Source of the DNA: Leptasterias polaris
Taxonomy: Eukaryota > Echinodermata > Asteroidea > Forcipulatida > Asteriidae
Length of the DNA stretch: 64,000 nt
Direction: 5' to 3'
NCBI GenBank assembly: GCA_037783415.1
Contig: JAZGTN010000006.1
Span: forward strand, 5,146,001 to 5,210,000
Positions 10,839 through 21,129 of this stretch are shown piece by piece. The notes beneath the pieces were generated by a model, which was not told the origin of the DNA, did no database searches, and worked only from the letters and a program-made list of their open reading frames with translations. Made by a program: the position numbers and the translations under genes. The first letter of the stretch is position 1; every line of letters starts with the position of its first letter.

Positions 10839-11939
10839 AGCTAATTTTGTTCCCTCAAGATAGCTTTCGTTCCCCTGAAGTCCAATCACACCAATTTGTT
10901 ACATTCCTTTGTGAGTGTGAGGGGCGACTTTGAGAGGGGACGAGTTTGTATGTGAGCGGGCGACTTTGCTAGGGGGCGACTTTGTAGTTGGGGACTTTGT
11001 AATAATTGGCGAGTTTGCTGGGGGCGAGTTGACTCTGGTTTCCGTGTCCGTTGTTTATACACACTTTCAGATGGATAACGTGGACTGGATCCTCATGCCT
11101 TGTCGTAGTAAAACACCTACATAAACAGAGCACCAGTCTACTTGTAACATTGCATATCATGTGTCCCGTAAATTTGACACTTGCAACGGCTGGAAAAGCG
11201 TATACGGTGACCTTTGACCGCTTTTGTTTTTTTCGGTCATTTCTCGTTAATTACGTGATATTTTTGTAAAAAAAAAACAAAAAAACCATCTAGAAATAAT
11301 TGTCTTTGATTCTACATGACTAATTTACGTAAACAGGTAACCGGTGTGTCCCTAAAGGTATAATGAATCACACAAATATCCCTGTGTGGTTTTTCTTGTA
11401 CTTCGTGAACTAACACAGTCCGCCATTTTGTGGGGTAAAAAGATGGTTCTACAAATCAGCGGACCATTTTTCATTACAATTTCGAGAGATATTTGTGTGA
11501 TTCATTTATTCTACGTTTAAAACACCTTTCCAAACGTCCATTTCATAACAAGGGCTTTTGTGGAGCCAAAATCGCTCAATCCAAGGCAGCGTGTATAAAA
11601 CAATCCCGTTGAATTATGCACTAAAAAGCATCAAAAAGCTTTTACCATTTCAAGGTTAGTTATTGCTGTCTCAAGCCAATTTAGGACCACAATATATATT
11701 ATTAATAATCAAAAAGCATTAATGGCAAACTGTTGTGGTGTGCAAAGCATTCAAACAACGGGTTTAAAAATAACGACTATTAGTTATTAACTATAATAGT
11801 TCGTGCTATAAGCTGATTCAGTACTTCACATCGGCTAAAATTGTTCACAGTCAACTACCACAAATAACGTTAAAAGCTGTGCTGTATGGAAATGCCTCAA
11901 CCGACTCTCTGCAGATCATGTACCGGTCGCTGCAAAGTA

Positions 11940-12345
11940 ACGCTCAAATTTGCTGCTTGTCAAATTTCTTTGCTAAGCAAAAAGTGAGTGGGGCACCAGT
12001 CACAACAATGCAAACTTTATGTAATTTTGGCTGGTAACCTGCTTCTGTTAAGCAATACTTTTCTGTACTGAGCAAGTTTTTGTGCTAGCAGGCTTTATGA
12101 ATTTGCTCTGCTTACCGTCAAAGAATCAGCGCTTACGGAAGCAAGGAATTCCGCGCTTACGTCAAGCGTTTTTCACAGGTTAGCATGGATTTTTTGCTTG
12201 TGCGCTTGCGTAGTCCACGTTACTAGGCAAGTTATGCGCTTACACAGCTAGCGCAGAAATTCGGCGCTTGCTCTGTAAGCGGAGAATGGTGATCGCAAGT
12301 GCAGAATTTGGCGGTAAGCAGAGCCATGAAATTAGGCCCCAGGAT
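11940..12345. repeat. GCTTAAGCAG/ATGAAATTGGGCCC repeat family, degraded copy
   Basis: Repeated GCTTAC/TAAGC words and the terminal ATGAAATTAGGCCCCAGG match 26265-26510, which ends ATGAAATTGGGCCCTGGG. Related words also occur at 44240-44370. No coding content. Confidence 0.5.
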
Positions 12346-12374
12346 GTGACCTGCGTATGTCGTTTTGAACCACA

Positions 12375-12531
12375 GACAAAAACGTCCCCTACTCGAGCAG
12401 AAATGCGATGCTGGAGACCTAGCTGAATTCAATGAAAGTGTCAAAGACTGTGCACGGTTCTGGCTGAAACACAACATCTGGCTTCAAGTTGTGTGTGGAC
12501 ACGATTTAAGAAGAAGAATAAGCGGTATTTT
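12375..12531 (+). CDS. possible orphan exon (unrecognised)
   Basis: After a possible acceptor AACCACAG the frame is open and composition looks coding-like (QKRPLLEQKCDAGDLAEF, then CARFWLKHNIWLQVVCG), up to a possible donor GGTATTT near 12531. I recognise no domain and found no partner exon. It may be chance or a gene relic. Confidence 0.2.
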
Positions 12532-12721
12532 GTTTTTAATGACTATAAAAAAAAAACATGCAACAAATTTAGGCCTAACCTTCCTGTCTCTCCACTACCC
12601 GAAGGTTATAAACAATGAATGGTGTAAAGGCTGGCATCAAAAGCTCAAATTGATTAACTTCCCAGGCAAATATTGTTGTCAGTTTCTTTTATATGATGAA
12701 ACAAATTACGTACTTTGATAT

Positions 12722-12903
12722 ATTATATTGTGTACAAAATGATAAACGCTTGTATTTCAACTTGTGACAACAATGTTATTTCAATATAAAAATAGTTAAC
12801 GAGCGCCACATGACTATATTGTGCACAAAATGATAAACGCTTGTATTTCAACTTGTGACAACAATGTTATTTCAATATAAAAATAGTTAACGAGCGCCAC
12901 ATG
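12722..12903. repeat. 91-bp tandem duplication
   Basis: Two nearly identical units contain AAAATGATAAACGCTTGTAT and AGTTAACGAGCGCCACATGA. They differ at very few positions (for example TGTACA versus TGCACA), so the duplication is recent. Confidence 0.9.
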
Positions 12904-13475
12904 ACTAATTAGCAGTTTAATGATCTGCTGATCTGTTAAAGATGCAAGTGCATAAACAAACATGATCCTTCATTTTTTACAGACGTTTGCAAGATATAAA
13001 AACAACAAAAGTTCACTATCTTTAAGTTTTGTTTTTTTAAAGTTCCGAAGTATAATATTCATCCGTAAGACTGGGTAGCATTTTTCAAGATGCATTTAAC
13101 CAACTATGTATACATAATTTGTTAACCTGTTGACGTTGTCGTAACAACGCTCTCAGGTTAATGTTTCAATGCGAATAGATTATTAAACGAGGTTGGTATG
13201 ATGTCAAGTATAGTTGACCAGCGCCGACTGCGAAGTGAATAATTTATTACGCCGGTGGCCGTTCAGCGAAGTGGTAGCACAAGTGCGGCTGTGCTCAAAC
13301 GAAGCAACTTGCTTACGTTCATATTGGATAGGCCTACCAAGTTATTGGTTGAGCAAAGCATTTGTTTTGAAACTGTAAATGACAATGTGAAAAGGGAACA
13401 CTCACTGAAGGAAATGACAACCAATCCGCTTATGTAATTGTGGTTGCTTCACTATTACATGTAGCCTATCTTTAG

Positions 13476-13622
13476 ACTGTTTCAACTGAAAAAGGAGACG
13501 GGTTACTGATAACATTTCGTACTGTTTCAATAGTGAAAAGGGAAACGGGTTACTAATAATTCAAATCGTTTCAACTGAAAAGGGAGACGGTTTACTAATA
13601 ACACTTCAAACTGTTGTCAACC
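13476..13622 (+). promoter_or_regulatory. 45-bp tandem repeats with ISRE/STAT-like words upstream of the SRCR gene
   Basis: Three and a fraction units start at 13476, 13521, 13565 and 13610. Each complete unit carries TTTCAACTGAAA or a variant, then GAAAAGGGAGAC or GAAAAGGGAAAC, then GGTTTACTAATAA-like sequence. TTCN4GAA resembles a STAT site, and GAAAN3GAAAC resembles an interferon-regulatory-factor element. The array ends just before the ATG at 13623, so it is proximal promoter or 5' UTR. The repeats are seen; the regulatory role is inferred. Confidence 0.45.
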
Positions 13623-13958
13623 ATGACTTACGTGGCCATGGTCGCGTGCCTGATATTGTGCTTATTTGTCATCTTACCGGGATTGCTGGTCGACGGAATG
13701 CAGACGACTTGGGGGCACCGGGACTTCAAAACAAGGTGTGACTCCGGGGCCCGTCTGACGGGCCACACCCTGCAGGTATTGGATAACATCATGTCTAAAT
13801 CTCGATGTCTGACCCGATGCTTCGATCATCCCGAGTGTCAGTCCATTAATTACCTCTCTGGGATGAAGGAATGCCATCTTAGCGACGTCTCCTCGGTGGA
13901 CTTAACTGAAGATGAGAAGTTCGTCTACTGTGAGAAAGATGACGGAGAAGAATGGGAG
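13623..13958 (+). CDS. exon 1: signal peptide and PAN/apple-like domain
   Basis: 112 codons end exactly at donor GTGAGT. The frame is TTG-open slightly further upstream, but the ATG at 13623 places the hydrophobic signal core at the N-terminus and is preferred. Cysteines fall in TRC, SRC, TRC, PEC, KEC and VYC contexts. Confidence 0.8.
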
Positions 13959-16900
13959 GTGAGTCTGAAAGAAAAGGAATTGGGAACCATAAGCCTAGGT
14001 CTATAAGCAGACGTTAAAAAGTAAAAATTTAAATTTTGTTTTTTGTTTTGTTTCAGAGGACCGCCAAGACCAAACTAATCCCAGGTAAGATTATTTAAAA
14101 CAAAGTTCTTTTTTGATTCTGTTTTAAAAATACAGATGCATAATATTTATATAACATGAAGAGAACTAAATATATAAGCTCCAAATTGAAATAAATTCAT
14201 TATTATGATAATAATGACAATGCTTGGTTCCTACACAGCGCTTTATCACACCATAGGGGAATTATTATAGCTGTTCCGATCTTTGACTTGAGTCGGAAGA
14301 GTTACTGTTTCTGTCAACTTGTTATTATCATTATTATTAGCTGTTCTTATTGATAATCTTTTTCCCCCGCCAAAAGTACATTGACTCAACACATGACATT
14401 TCTGTCCAGCATATGTAAGTTTACCATTTTAAGAAAGCTTATGCCCTGACTTAGTCTATACATATCATTATATTAAAATCCATGATTAATTAGACACGTG
14501 ACAATCATTTGAATATTCAATTAGTCAATCTTGTCACGCCATATCTCAGGGAAGTGTACACTGCAAAAACCGGAGTGTTGAAATTGACACCATGGGCGTT
14601 TTCACATAACAGATACCAACAAAGGAATCATAATTTACACAACGGGATGATAACATAACATTAATTTCTGCCAAAACAATAGACCCTTCCCATGAAATAT
14701 GCTAATTACATTCACCCATGCGTACAGACCCTATTGGTTGGCACACGCCATAGAGATGTGCACTAAGCAGACGCACAAACGCGTCTGCGTCACGCCATCA
14801 TTAGCCCCGTACAATAAGGCGCGATGTTCCATTATTTGCCAACCAAAGTGTTAGTGCGCACGCGCGATGTGCAATTTACACATTTCTTGGGAATTATCTA
14901 TTACATCGGTGTTATTTTACCACCATACTTGATGTTAAGTTGGTTCTCTCATCGGTATTGTGACAACACCCATGGTTTCAATTTTAACACCCTCGTTTTT
15001 GCAGTTTACATCAAATCCTCAATTTTATTTCAGTTATAAACTCGTTTGCATAGTTGATAAGTGTATTGGCATATTTTTCTCTGTGACGTCATCATGACGT
15101 CATTTATAAAGCGTTTTGTACATGTGTGCATACACGTGGCTTTTAAAGTGTAACATAACTATGTCGGTAAAAAAAACACATTTTAACCCTCAAACGAGGC
15201 ACCTGTTTCGGCCGAACGTATTTTGGGGCACCTTGTCAGTCGTGACTTCCACACATAATAAATCACTTAAGAGGGCTTGCGAGGGCTTATCTCCCATTTT
15301 CTAACCGCAGAAACTGTCGGCAAGACATCAAAGGACCCCCAGCCAGTTGGTGAACAGATATTTTCAATCATCTCTCTGGGCCCTCAGACTTATGGCGACT
15401 TAGCGCCCGAGTTGTAATGTCATTGACATTAACCAGGCGTCATGGCTTGTGTACAAACCAATGGGGAAATTTTTGTACATGAGCAACGGATCATGGAGGG
15501 ATTTTGTTTTCACCCCATCTGACCCAAGTCACCGACCCCTGTTGATAGATAGATTGCAATACGCGTCATTGACCGCCATCTTTGATGTAAAAAATGGAAA
15601 AGTACACGCGTGTACGCGCTACGCACGACTCTCAGCCAATGATAGCTCTTCACGCGTGCACAATTCATCAAAGATGGCGGCCAATGACGTATATTGCAAT
15701 CCATCTATTGGCACCCCTTTCAGACTGTCTAATGGTACTGGTGAGGATATCATGGAGTATGGCATGGCTGGGCGTCCATAAACTGCAAAAACTGACAGGC
15801 GTGGGTTTTGTCACATTATTATGGATACCCAAGAGAGAATCAAAATTAACAACAATAGGGTGTTAAAACAACACCAATGTTGTAAATTGTGAATCTTTTT
15901 TGATACCTAAATGGGACAACACCCACTGGTGTCAATTTTAACACCCCGGATTGTGCAGTGCACTAAAGATAATGTCAACATCATTAAAATAATATGTGCT
16001 CAATTTTCCCCCTGGTGTGTCCCATGTTAATTGCTTAAAGATTTTCCTTAAAATATCTACATGTTTATGGACATAAACGGTGTTTACCGTTTGACTTGGA
16101 CTTGGTTCCAAGTCTGTGATCGTGGTTTTTAGTCTGAGCCAATACATAATTGCCTGAAATAGCGCCCTCTTGTGGATAAACCTCCGTCTTTAACCGAGAT
16201 TGCGAGTTAGAGCGTGTGATAGCCAATCTGCGGGGGAATTTTGCGTGGCTGATGCAGAGAAATAACCGCAATCTCAGACTTGAAATCAAGTCTACGTTTG
16301 ACTGGCTTGCTTGATTCCCTTTTACGGAAGTTGTATTTGAGTTGTTTCATTGAATCAGATATCGACGACTGTTTAGCAGCCTCATGTCTGAACGGAGCAA
16401 CGTGCAATGATGGAATGTACAGCTTCACGTGTACGTGTGTTGCCGGCTACACTGGACCTTCTTGTGAAACGGGTGCGTATACCATTAAAAACGGTTAAAC
16501 TTAAAGGGATACGTTGCCTTGGATTGGGCGATTTGGGCTATGAAAAGCGGTTGTTATGAAACGAATTGAAATGAATATGGATATGGATAATTGAAATGAA
16601 TATGGTTGGAAAGATGTTTTAAAAGTAGAATATAATGATCCACACAAATATCCCTCGAAATTGTGTTGTTTTCCTTTTACTTTGTGAACTATCACCGTCT
16701 GCCATTTAGGGTCAAACTTTTGACTCCACAAAATGGCAGACAGTGTTAGTTCACGAAGTTTGAGGAAAACCACATAATTTTATGGCATATTTGTGTGAAT
16801 CATTATATTCTACTTTAAAACCATCTTTCCAACCGTATTCATTTCAATTTGTTTAATAACAAACGCTTTTCTTAGCTCAAATCGCCCAATCCAAGGCAAC

Positions 16901-18038
16901 GGATCCCTTTAAGAGTCGAGTCGACTTTTCGGTTATGCCATTTTTAATCTTCTATTATAAAATATATTCTATTTTTCCCCATCAGATATTAATGAATGTA
17001 GTCCCAACCCATGTATGAATGGAGCAACGTGTGCGGAAGGGTTGGACAGCTTTCAGTGTACGTGTGCTTTTGGCTACACGGGAACCTCCTGTCAAACAAG
17101 TGCGTGAAATTATTATCGTTTTGGGTGTATGTTAATATCGATAGGGGAAGAGTTCTATCATTACCCTAGACTTGTCCAAGGTCCCTCGCTCAAACCCGCG
17201 CCTGCAATTGGTATTTTAACGGCAGCTGTCCAAGCGTAGACAACCTTGTACACTGTGTGCGTATATCATACGCCATGTTATTTGTTTAAACTTACCATGA
17301 CTACGTTTCTACGTTCAAGAGGATATTTTGAAAATTTGACACTCCAGATAAATTCTTTGTGACGCACTTTATTGTGAATCGGTAATCCTGTAAATATGCT
17401 GTGTCATACCAGTGTCCACTTAACAATATGACGTGATAACATTACTGTTTAATTTAAAATGCGAGCAAAGTCATAAGAAAGTCCCTTGAACTTAATTTGA
17501 ACGTGCAAAATGCTTTAATTGTTAATTTCATTAATGTGTTCGTGACCTCATTACATACATTCACGCGTATAATAAGTAGGCCTCAGTACCCGTCATGGTG
17601 TTCCTGTCCTTTAAACTCACTGTTAATATTCTTACACATCAGAAATGACAAACATTGTGTAGTTTTTATCATAATATTGTCATATTTGTTTGTTTTATTC
17701 GTTTTGCATTCTTTGTCAAGATGTCATATCGTCTGGTCGATGGCACTAGCCCAATTGAGGGCCGCGTGGAGGTGTTTTATGGCGGGCAATGGGGCACGGT
17801 TTGTGACGACCTCTGGGAACTGAATGACGGGCACGTTGCCTGCAAACAACTCGGTTATCAGTCCGCCTCGGAGGTCTGGCAGCGTGCTTATTTCGGAGAA
17901 GGAACGGGAAGTATACACCTCGACGAAGTAGAATGTACTGGAGCGGAAACAAGCCTTTGGCATTGTACACATGAACCATGGGGGATTCACAATTGTGTTC
18001 ATGGTGAAGATGCTAGCGTAAGGTGTAATATCTATTAA
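13623..18038 (+). CDS. secreted PAN/apple - EGF - EGF - SRCR domain protein
   Basis: Exons: 13623-13958, 14057-14084, 16359-16472, 16986-17099, 17721-18038; all introns are GT-AG. The first ATG opens a hydrophobic signal peptide ([20 protein letters not shown]), followed by a six-cysteine PAN/apple-like region (about residues 30-105). After a 28-nt linker exon come two 114-nt phase 1-1 EGF exons beginning DIDDC and DINEC, typical of EGF repeats, then a terminal SRCR domain ([17 protein letters not shown], six cysteines as in group A). No transmembrane segment is seen, so the product is probably secreted. SRCR proteins of this kind bind microbial or extracellular ligands, and echinoderms have large SRCR families. 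The EGF2 donor (phase 1) and SRCR acceptor do not match in phase; see the finding at 17721. Expected length is about 302 residues. Confidence 0.75.
14565..15010. repeat. CACTGCAAAAA/TTGACACCATGG MITE, interrupted copy
   Basis: The left end ACACTGCAAAAACCGGAGTG leads into TTGACACCATGGGCG. The right end CCATGGTTTCAATTTTAACA leads to CGTTTTTGCAGT. A second element of about 200 bp starting near 14690 (AATAGACCCTTCCC) interrupts it. Related copies are at 15790-15962, 34981-35578 and 46655-46820. Confidence 0.6.
15548..15708. repeat. 160-bp foldback MITE with CGCCATCTTTGATG arms
   Basis: ATAGATTGCAATACGCGTCA and GACGTATATTGCAATCCATC are terminal. GACCGCCATCTTTGATG pairs with CATCAAAGATGGCGGCC. A near-identical copy is at 42078-42236, including the loop CGCTACGCACGACTCTCAGC. 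Confidence 0.85.
15790..15962. repeat. CACTGCA/TTGACACC MITE fragment
   Basis: It contains GAGAATCAAAATTAACAACA and TAGGGTGTTAAAACAACACC, and the right end GGTGTCAATTTTAACACC..TGTGCAGTGC. It matches 46655-46820 throughout. Confidence 0.65.
16359..16472 (+). CDS. exon 3: EGF-like repeat 1
   Basis: A 114-nt, phase 1-1 exon. It reads [16 protein letters not shown], then [13 protein letters not shown] and SCET, with six cysteines in EGF spacing. DIDDC at the start fits the calcium-binding subclass. Confidence 0.9.
16501..16914. mobile_element. complete GGATTGGGCG foldback MITE (type copy)
   Basis: It starts TTAAAGGGATACGTTGCC and ends GGCAACGGATCCCTTTAA. The long arms include GGATTGGGCGATTTGGGCTA versus AGCTCAAATCGCCCAATCC and CACACAAATATCCCTCG versus its imperfect complement. 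TTAA at both ends suggests a TTAA target. It lies in the intron between the two EGF exons. Fragments elsewhere: 7990-11600 and 45330-45835. Confidence 0.85.
16986..17099 (+). CDS. exon 4: EGF-like repeat 2
   Basis: A 114-nt, phase 1-1 exon. [16 protein letters not shown] leads into [16 protein letters not shown], very similar to the previous exon, so the two arose by exon duplication. Donor GTGCGT is shared with the first copy. Confidence 0.9.
17721..18038 (+). CDS. exon 5: SRCR domain and stop codon
   Basis: Acceptor TTGTCAAG precedes the exon. The frame [61 protein letters not shown] and HGEDASVRC is a full SRCR domain with six cysteines (group A pattern), then TAA at 18036. Group A domains are usually split over two exons; here one exon suffices. 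Confidence 0.85.
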   Translation: MSYRLVDGTSPIEGRVEVFYGGQWGTVCDDLWELNDGHVACKQLGYQSASEVWQRAYFGEGTGSIHLDEVECTGAETSLWHCTHEPWGIHNCVHGEDASVRCNIY

Positions 18039-18080
18039 TTGTGATCATTAAAGTTGCTTACGTCTGTGTTTTACCATGTA

Positions 18081-18086
18081 AATAAA
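18081..18086 (+). terminator. polyadenylation signal AATAAA
   Basis: AATAAA lies 43 nt after the TAA of the SRCR exon, a normal distance for a terminal exon with a short 3' UTR. Confidence 0.6.
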
Positions 18087-18371
18087 ACCAATGTACCCAT
18101 ATGAGTCGAATCAGAACCTCTATTGTACCGATGGTTCATCACAGATCTCCCCTTCACGCGTTGTAAACATTTCAATTCTTATTGTGTACCAAAAGCACTT
18201 ACTTTAGTTTGTATTATGGAAACAGTGCTACATTCTTGTTACTTTGGATAATCACATTCCATGCTGAAGGAGAAACAATGTGTAGTTCAGAAATGAAACA
18301 GAAATGAAAATTTTTACGGAAAAGTGTATAATTATGCTTCTTTTCAATTTTTCAATGTTTTCTATAGATAG

Positions 18372-18765
18372 TTCCCAGTAGACGCCATCTTTACGGGCAA
18401 ATCGCATATTGGCTTGCAGGCGCGTCAATCGCTAAAATTATTAACGCAGCCGCGTCGTTTACTAACCAATCACGCAATGAGTTTTGTGAAATGTGCGCGT
18501 GCTGCACGCCGTTCTCACGCGTAACGCATGACTGTGTGTTCCAATTAATAGACCCCTTGCATAACGCGGAACGCTAAATGGACCCTGAGGTCACGCACAC
18601 TATTTTACGCACAAAGAACACCTATCGTCCAATCATCTGCCTCCTTTGACCTCAGTGAGGGCGCTTTTTGGCCTCAGTGAGGGCGCTTTTTTAGCGTGTG
18701 ATGTCATATGCAAGGGGTCTATTGCCCGTAAAGATGGCCGATTTACGTCATATTGCAACCTATCT
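18372..18765. repeat. nested foldback elements
   Basis: Outer arms: CGCCATCTTTACGGGCAA and TTGCCCGTAAAGATGGC. Inside sits a second element with ends AATAGACCCCTTGCATAA and TATGCAAGGGGTCTATT. GACCTCAGTGAGGGCGCTTT-like sequence is duplicated near 18650-18692. Confidence 0.75.
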
Positions 18766-18799
18766 ATTACTTTTTATGATTAAAGGCATACGATGTCCG

Positions 18800-19385
18800 T
18801 GACGTCAAATTGATGCTTAGGTTAAAATGCTACTAAGGTCAAGAAGCTACTTTGGCCAAGACGTTATTTGGGTTGATATGCTACTTAGGTCAATACGCCT
18901 TTTTGGTCAAGACGCTATTTGGGTCTAGATACTACTTTGGTCAGGAAGCTTCTTGGGTAAAGACGTCACTTATGTGTCAAATTGCTACTTAGGTCTAAAT
19001 ACTACTTGGGTCAAGAAGCGTCTTGCGTCAAGACGCCACTTTATAATAGGTCAAAACGCTTCTTGGGTCTAGATAACACTAGGGTCAAGAAGTTTCTTGG
19101 GTCAAGACACCACTTGGGTCTAGATACTACTTGGGTCAAGTCGTATTTGAATAAATACCCTACTTGGGTCTAAATATTACTTGTCTCAAGAAGCTTCAAA
19201 AGGCAACTTGGGTCTAGATACAACTTGGGTCAAGAGAAGCTTCTTGGGTCAAGACGGCACTTAGGCCAAAACGCTATTTGGGTCTATAGATAATATTTGA
19301 GTAAAGAAGCTGCTTTGGTCAGGACGCTACTTGGGTCTAGGTACTATACTTGGGTCAAGGCATATTTGGTTCAAGACGCTTGGTT
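18800..19385. repeat. degenerate minisatellite (TTGGGTCAAGA/TTGGGTCTAGATA)
   Basis: About 20-bp subunits alternate GGTCAAGAAGCTTCTT, GGTCAAGACGCCACTT and GGTCTAGATACTACTT for nearly 600 bp. No coding content. Confidence 0.8.
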
Positions 19386-19389
19386 AATG

Positions 19390-20180
19390 TTACTATAATG
19401 CCACATGTATGACATAGTTTGATACAATGACATAATAAATGACAAGTGCAGTCTAAGTTGGTTTCACTTGTTTTCATATTATGTGTCTGGTTTATAGTTT
19501 AACTGTTATTATTAGAGCAAGTGACTCATTAAGCAAACCCTCTTCATTTGAAACACTGTTCAACAACAAGTTTTGTTTCAACGTGCTGTTCATGCTAAAC
19601 GAACAGAATATTTTTGTGATTTTGAAATTCGACGCGACGAAAATTAACCGGGCACGAGTTTCACATGTTTGTGTTAACTTTATTGCATTTATTTCTCCAA
19701 ACAAGATGGCAAGTACACAAGGCTGGGCAGAAAAAGAGCTTGTCAGATTGGTTTTCTCAAACGAGATTATTGACTAATTATCGAGATCAATCTTGAAATA
19801 AACAAACGCCCAGCACGACAGCGATCAGATTACAAAAGACTACAACCTCATAATTTATAACCATCAAGAGTCTACGTCATCCTGGATAGACTCCCACCCA
19901 GTCAGCTTTCCTAAACTAGAAATTACTGGAAAATTTCTTCGACTCTACTCGTCTTCTATTAATAGCCAGAAGACAAAGTGTGTGTAGATTAGAAAATAAT
20001 ATTCCAAAACGAGCGCTTGACAGGAAATTACTTTACGGTCAACAACTTGCAACAAAAGTAAGTGAAGTTATTGCGGGAAACCAACAACTCACGCTCCAGA
20101 ATAACAGTACTACGTGAGTGCGCTCTCTACGGGCAAGGCACCGTGCCAATAGTCTGGTCTGGTCTCGCCTATTGTGGAAG
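19390..20180. other. intergenic stretch, no gene seen
   Basis: Open frames at 19481-19777 have no recognisable domain or splice context. No strong repeat structure was noticed. Confidence 0.35.
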
Positions 20181-20183
20181 TGA

Positions 20184-20405
20184 AGCTACAATCCCGGCCA
20201 TATCTCCTTGGGTCCCCTTTCAATGTTGGCTCTTATTGCGCGGTCTGCGCTCCCAATGTTGGCTCTCATTGCGCGGTCTGCGCTCCCATCAACATTGAGC
20301 GGGGGACGGGGGAGAGAATGTTTATTGTGACGGGGGAAGGGGAGAGGGAGTGTTTATTGTCACGTTGCGAATGGGTGGCCCAAGCATTTTGGCCGGGATT
20401 GTAGC
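20184..20405. repeat. foldback element containing a 33-bp duplication
   Basis: GCTACAATCCCGGCCA and GGCCGGGATTGTAGC are inverted ends. Inside, AATGTTGGCTCT..GCGCGGTCTGCGCTCCC occurs twice at 20222-20288. Confidence 0.75.
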
Positions 20406-20799
20406 CATACGAGCGCCCACATGTGGATTGGGGGCGGGCATAACTACAGTCACAACCAATAAGGCTTATGCTTGGAATTTAAAGTAAGTTTGTTTTATCC
20501 CCATGTCAATATTGTAAACACAATTGTACTTAAATTGACACCATCATTTTACTTTATGAAGCAAAACTGGTTATAATAGTTCAGTAAATGGTCCATTAAA
20601 AGGATGAGGACGTAGTCTACTGACAACTCGGTTATCCAATTCGCTGCCAAGGCCTCCCCGTGAGCTATTACTACGGTAAGGGAGATGGACATCTGAATCT
20701 GGAAATGGTGCCTTGTATTCGAGCTAAGACTATAATATTTGGATCGTATTCCGTTTGGACATGCGCACTATTGTGGCCGAGATGGGGTTCTTGTGTTAC

Positions 20800-20950
20800 G
20801 TGTACACTCTAAAAACTTTCAGAATTTACCAAAATTTTGGTTCCGTGGGGCCTGGCCCATTTCTCGATTAGTTTGTCCCGAAATACGTGTCAAATTTGGT
20901 CAACTTGCTCCAAAATGGGTCGGGCCCGGAAGTGAGTGTAATCGCACAAT
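20800..20950. repeat. ACTCTAAAAAC/GGGTCA repeat family, diverged copy
   Basis: The left end GTACACTCTAAAAACTTTC is the family terminus, seen inverted as GAGTTTTTAGAGTGCA at 23190. The interior carries GGTCA-type words. Other copies: 22987, 38245, 51380, 53660, 59540, 61730. Confidence 0.5.
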
Positions 20951-21129
20951 GATTGAGTTGGATCTACCCTAAAGCCGGTGTGTGTGTCTCCCACGGTAAA
21001 TTAACACGGGCTGAAGGAAATTTATTCAAAAGAGGGCGCTATATCAGACGAACTTTATACATAATTTGCCGTAATGAGAAAAAGATTCTCCGGTGGACAG
21101 TATCTCCTGCCAAACCGGCTCCAGAAATA

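Larger units (their letters stand above)
8330..11060. repeat. duplicated 1.4-kb block, copy B (interrupted)
   Basis: It is collinear with 5635-7080, but a foreign 1.36-kb element interrupts it at 9482-10838. After the insert the alignment resumes with TTTTGTTCCCTCAAGATAGC and runs to TTTCCGTGTCCGTTGTTTAT. Net length without the insert is close to copy A. Confidence 0.75.
7990..11600. mobile_element. GGATTGGGCG foldback element split by a 3.3-kb insertion
   Basis: The left part (7990-8085, GGATTGGGCGCTTTGGGCTAT) and the right part (11355-11600, from TAATGAATCACACAAATATC to GCTCAATCCAAGGCAGC) are the two halves of the element seen whole at 16501-16914. They are separated at the equivalent of one point by a second element whose ends are AAAGGGACACACCGG (about 8083) and CCGGTGTGTCCCTAAAGG (about 11340-11357). 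That insert contains block copy B, which is itself interrupted at 9482-10838. Confidence 0.65.

Noticed and set aside
17650..17720. Extension of the SRCR exon upstream as a transmembrane segment
   Set aside because: The hydrophobic translation is that of the T-rich tract before the acceptor; the in-frame AG there would need a phase that the best EGF donor does not give.
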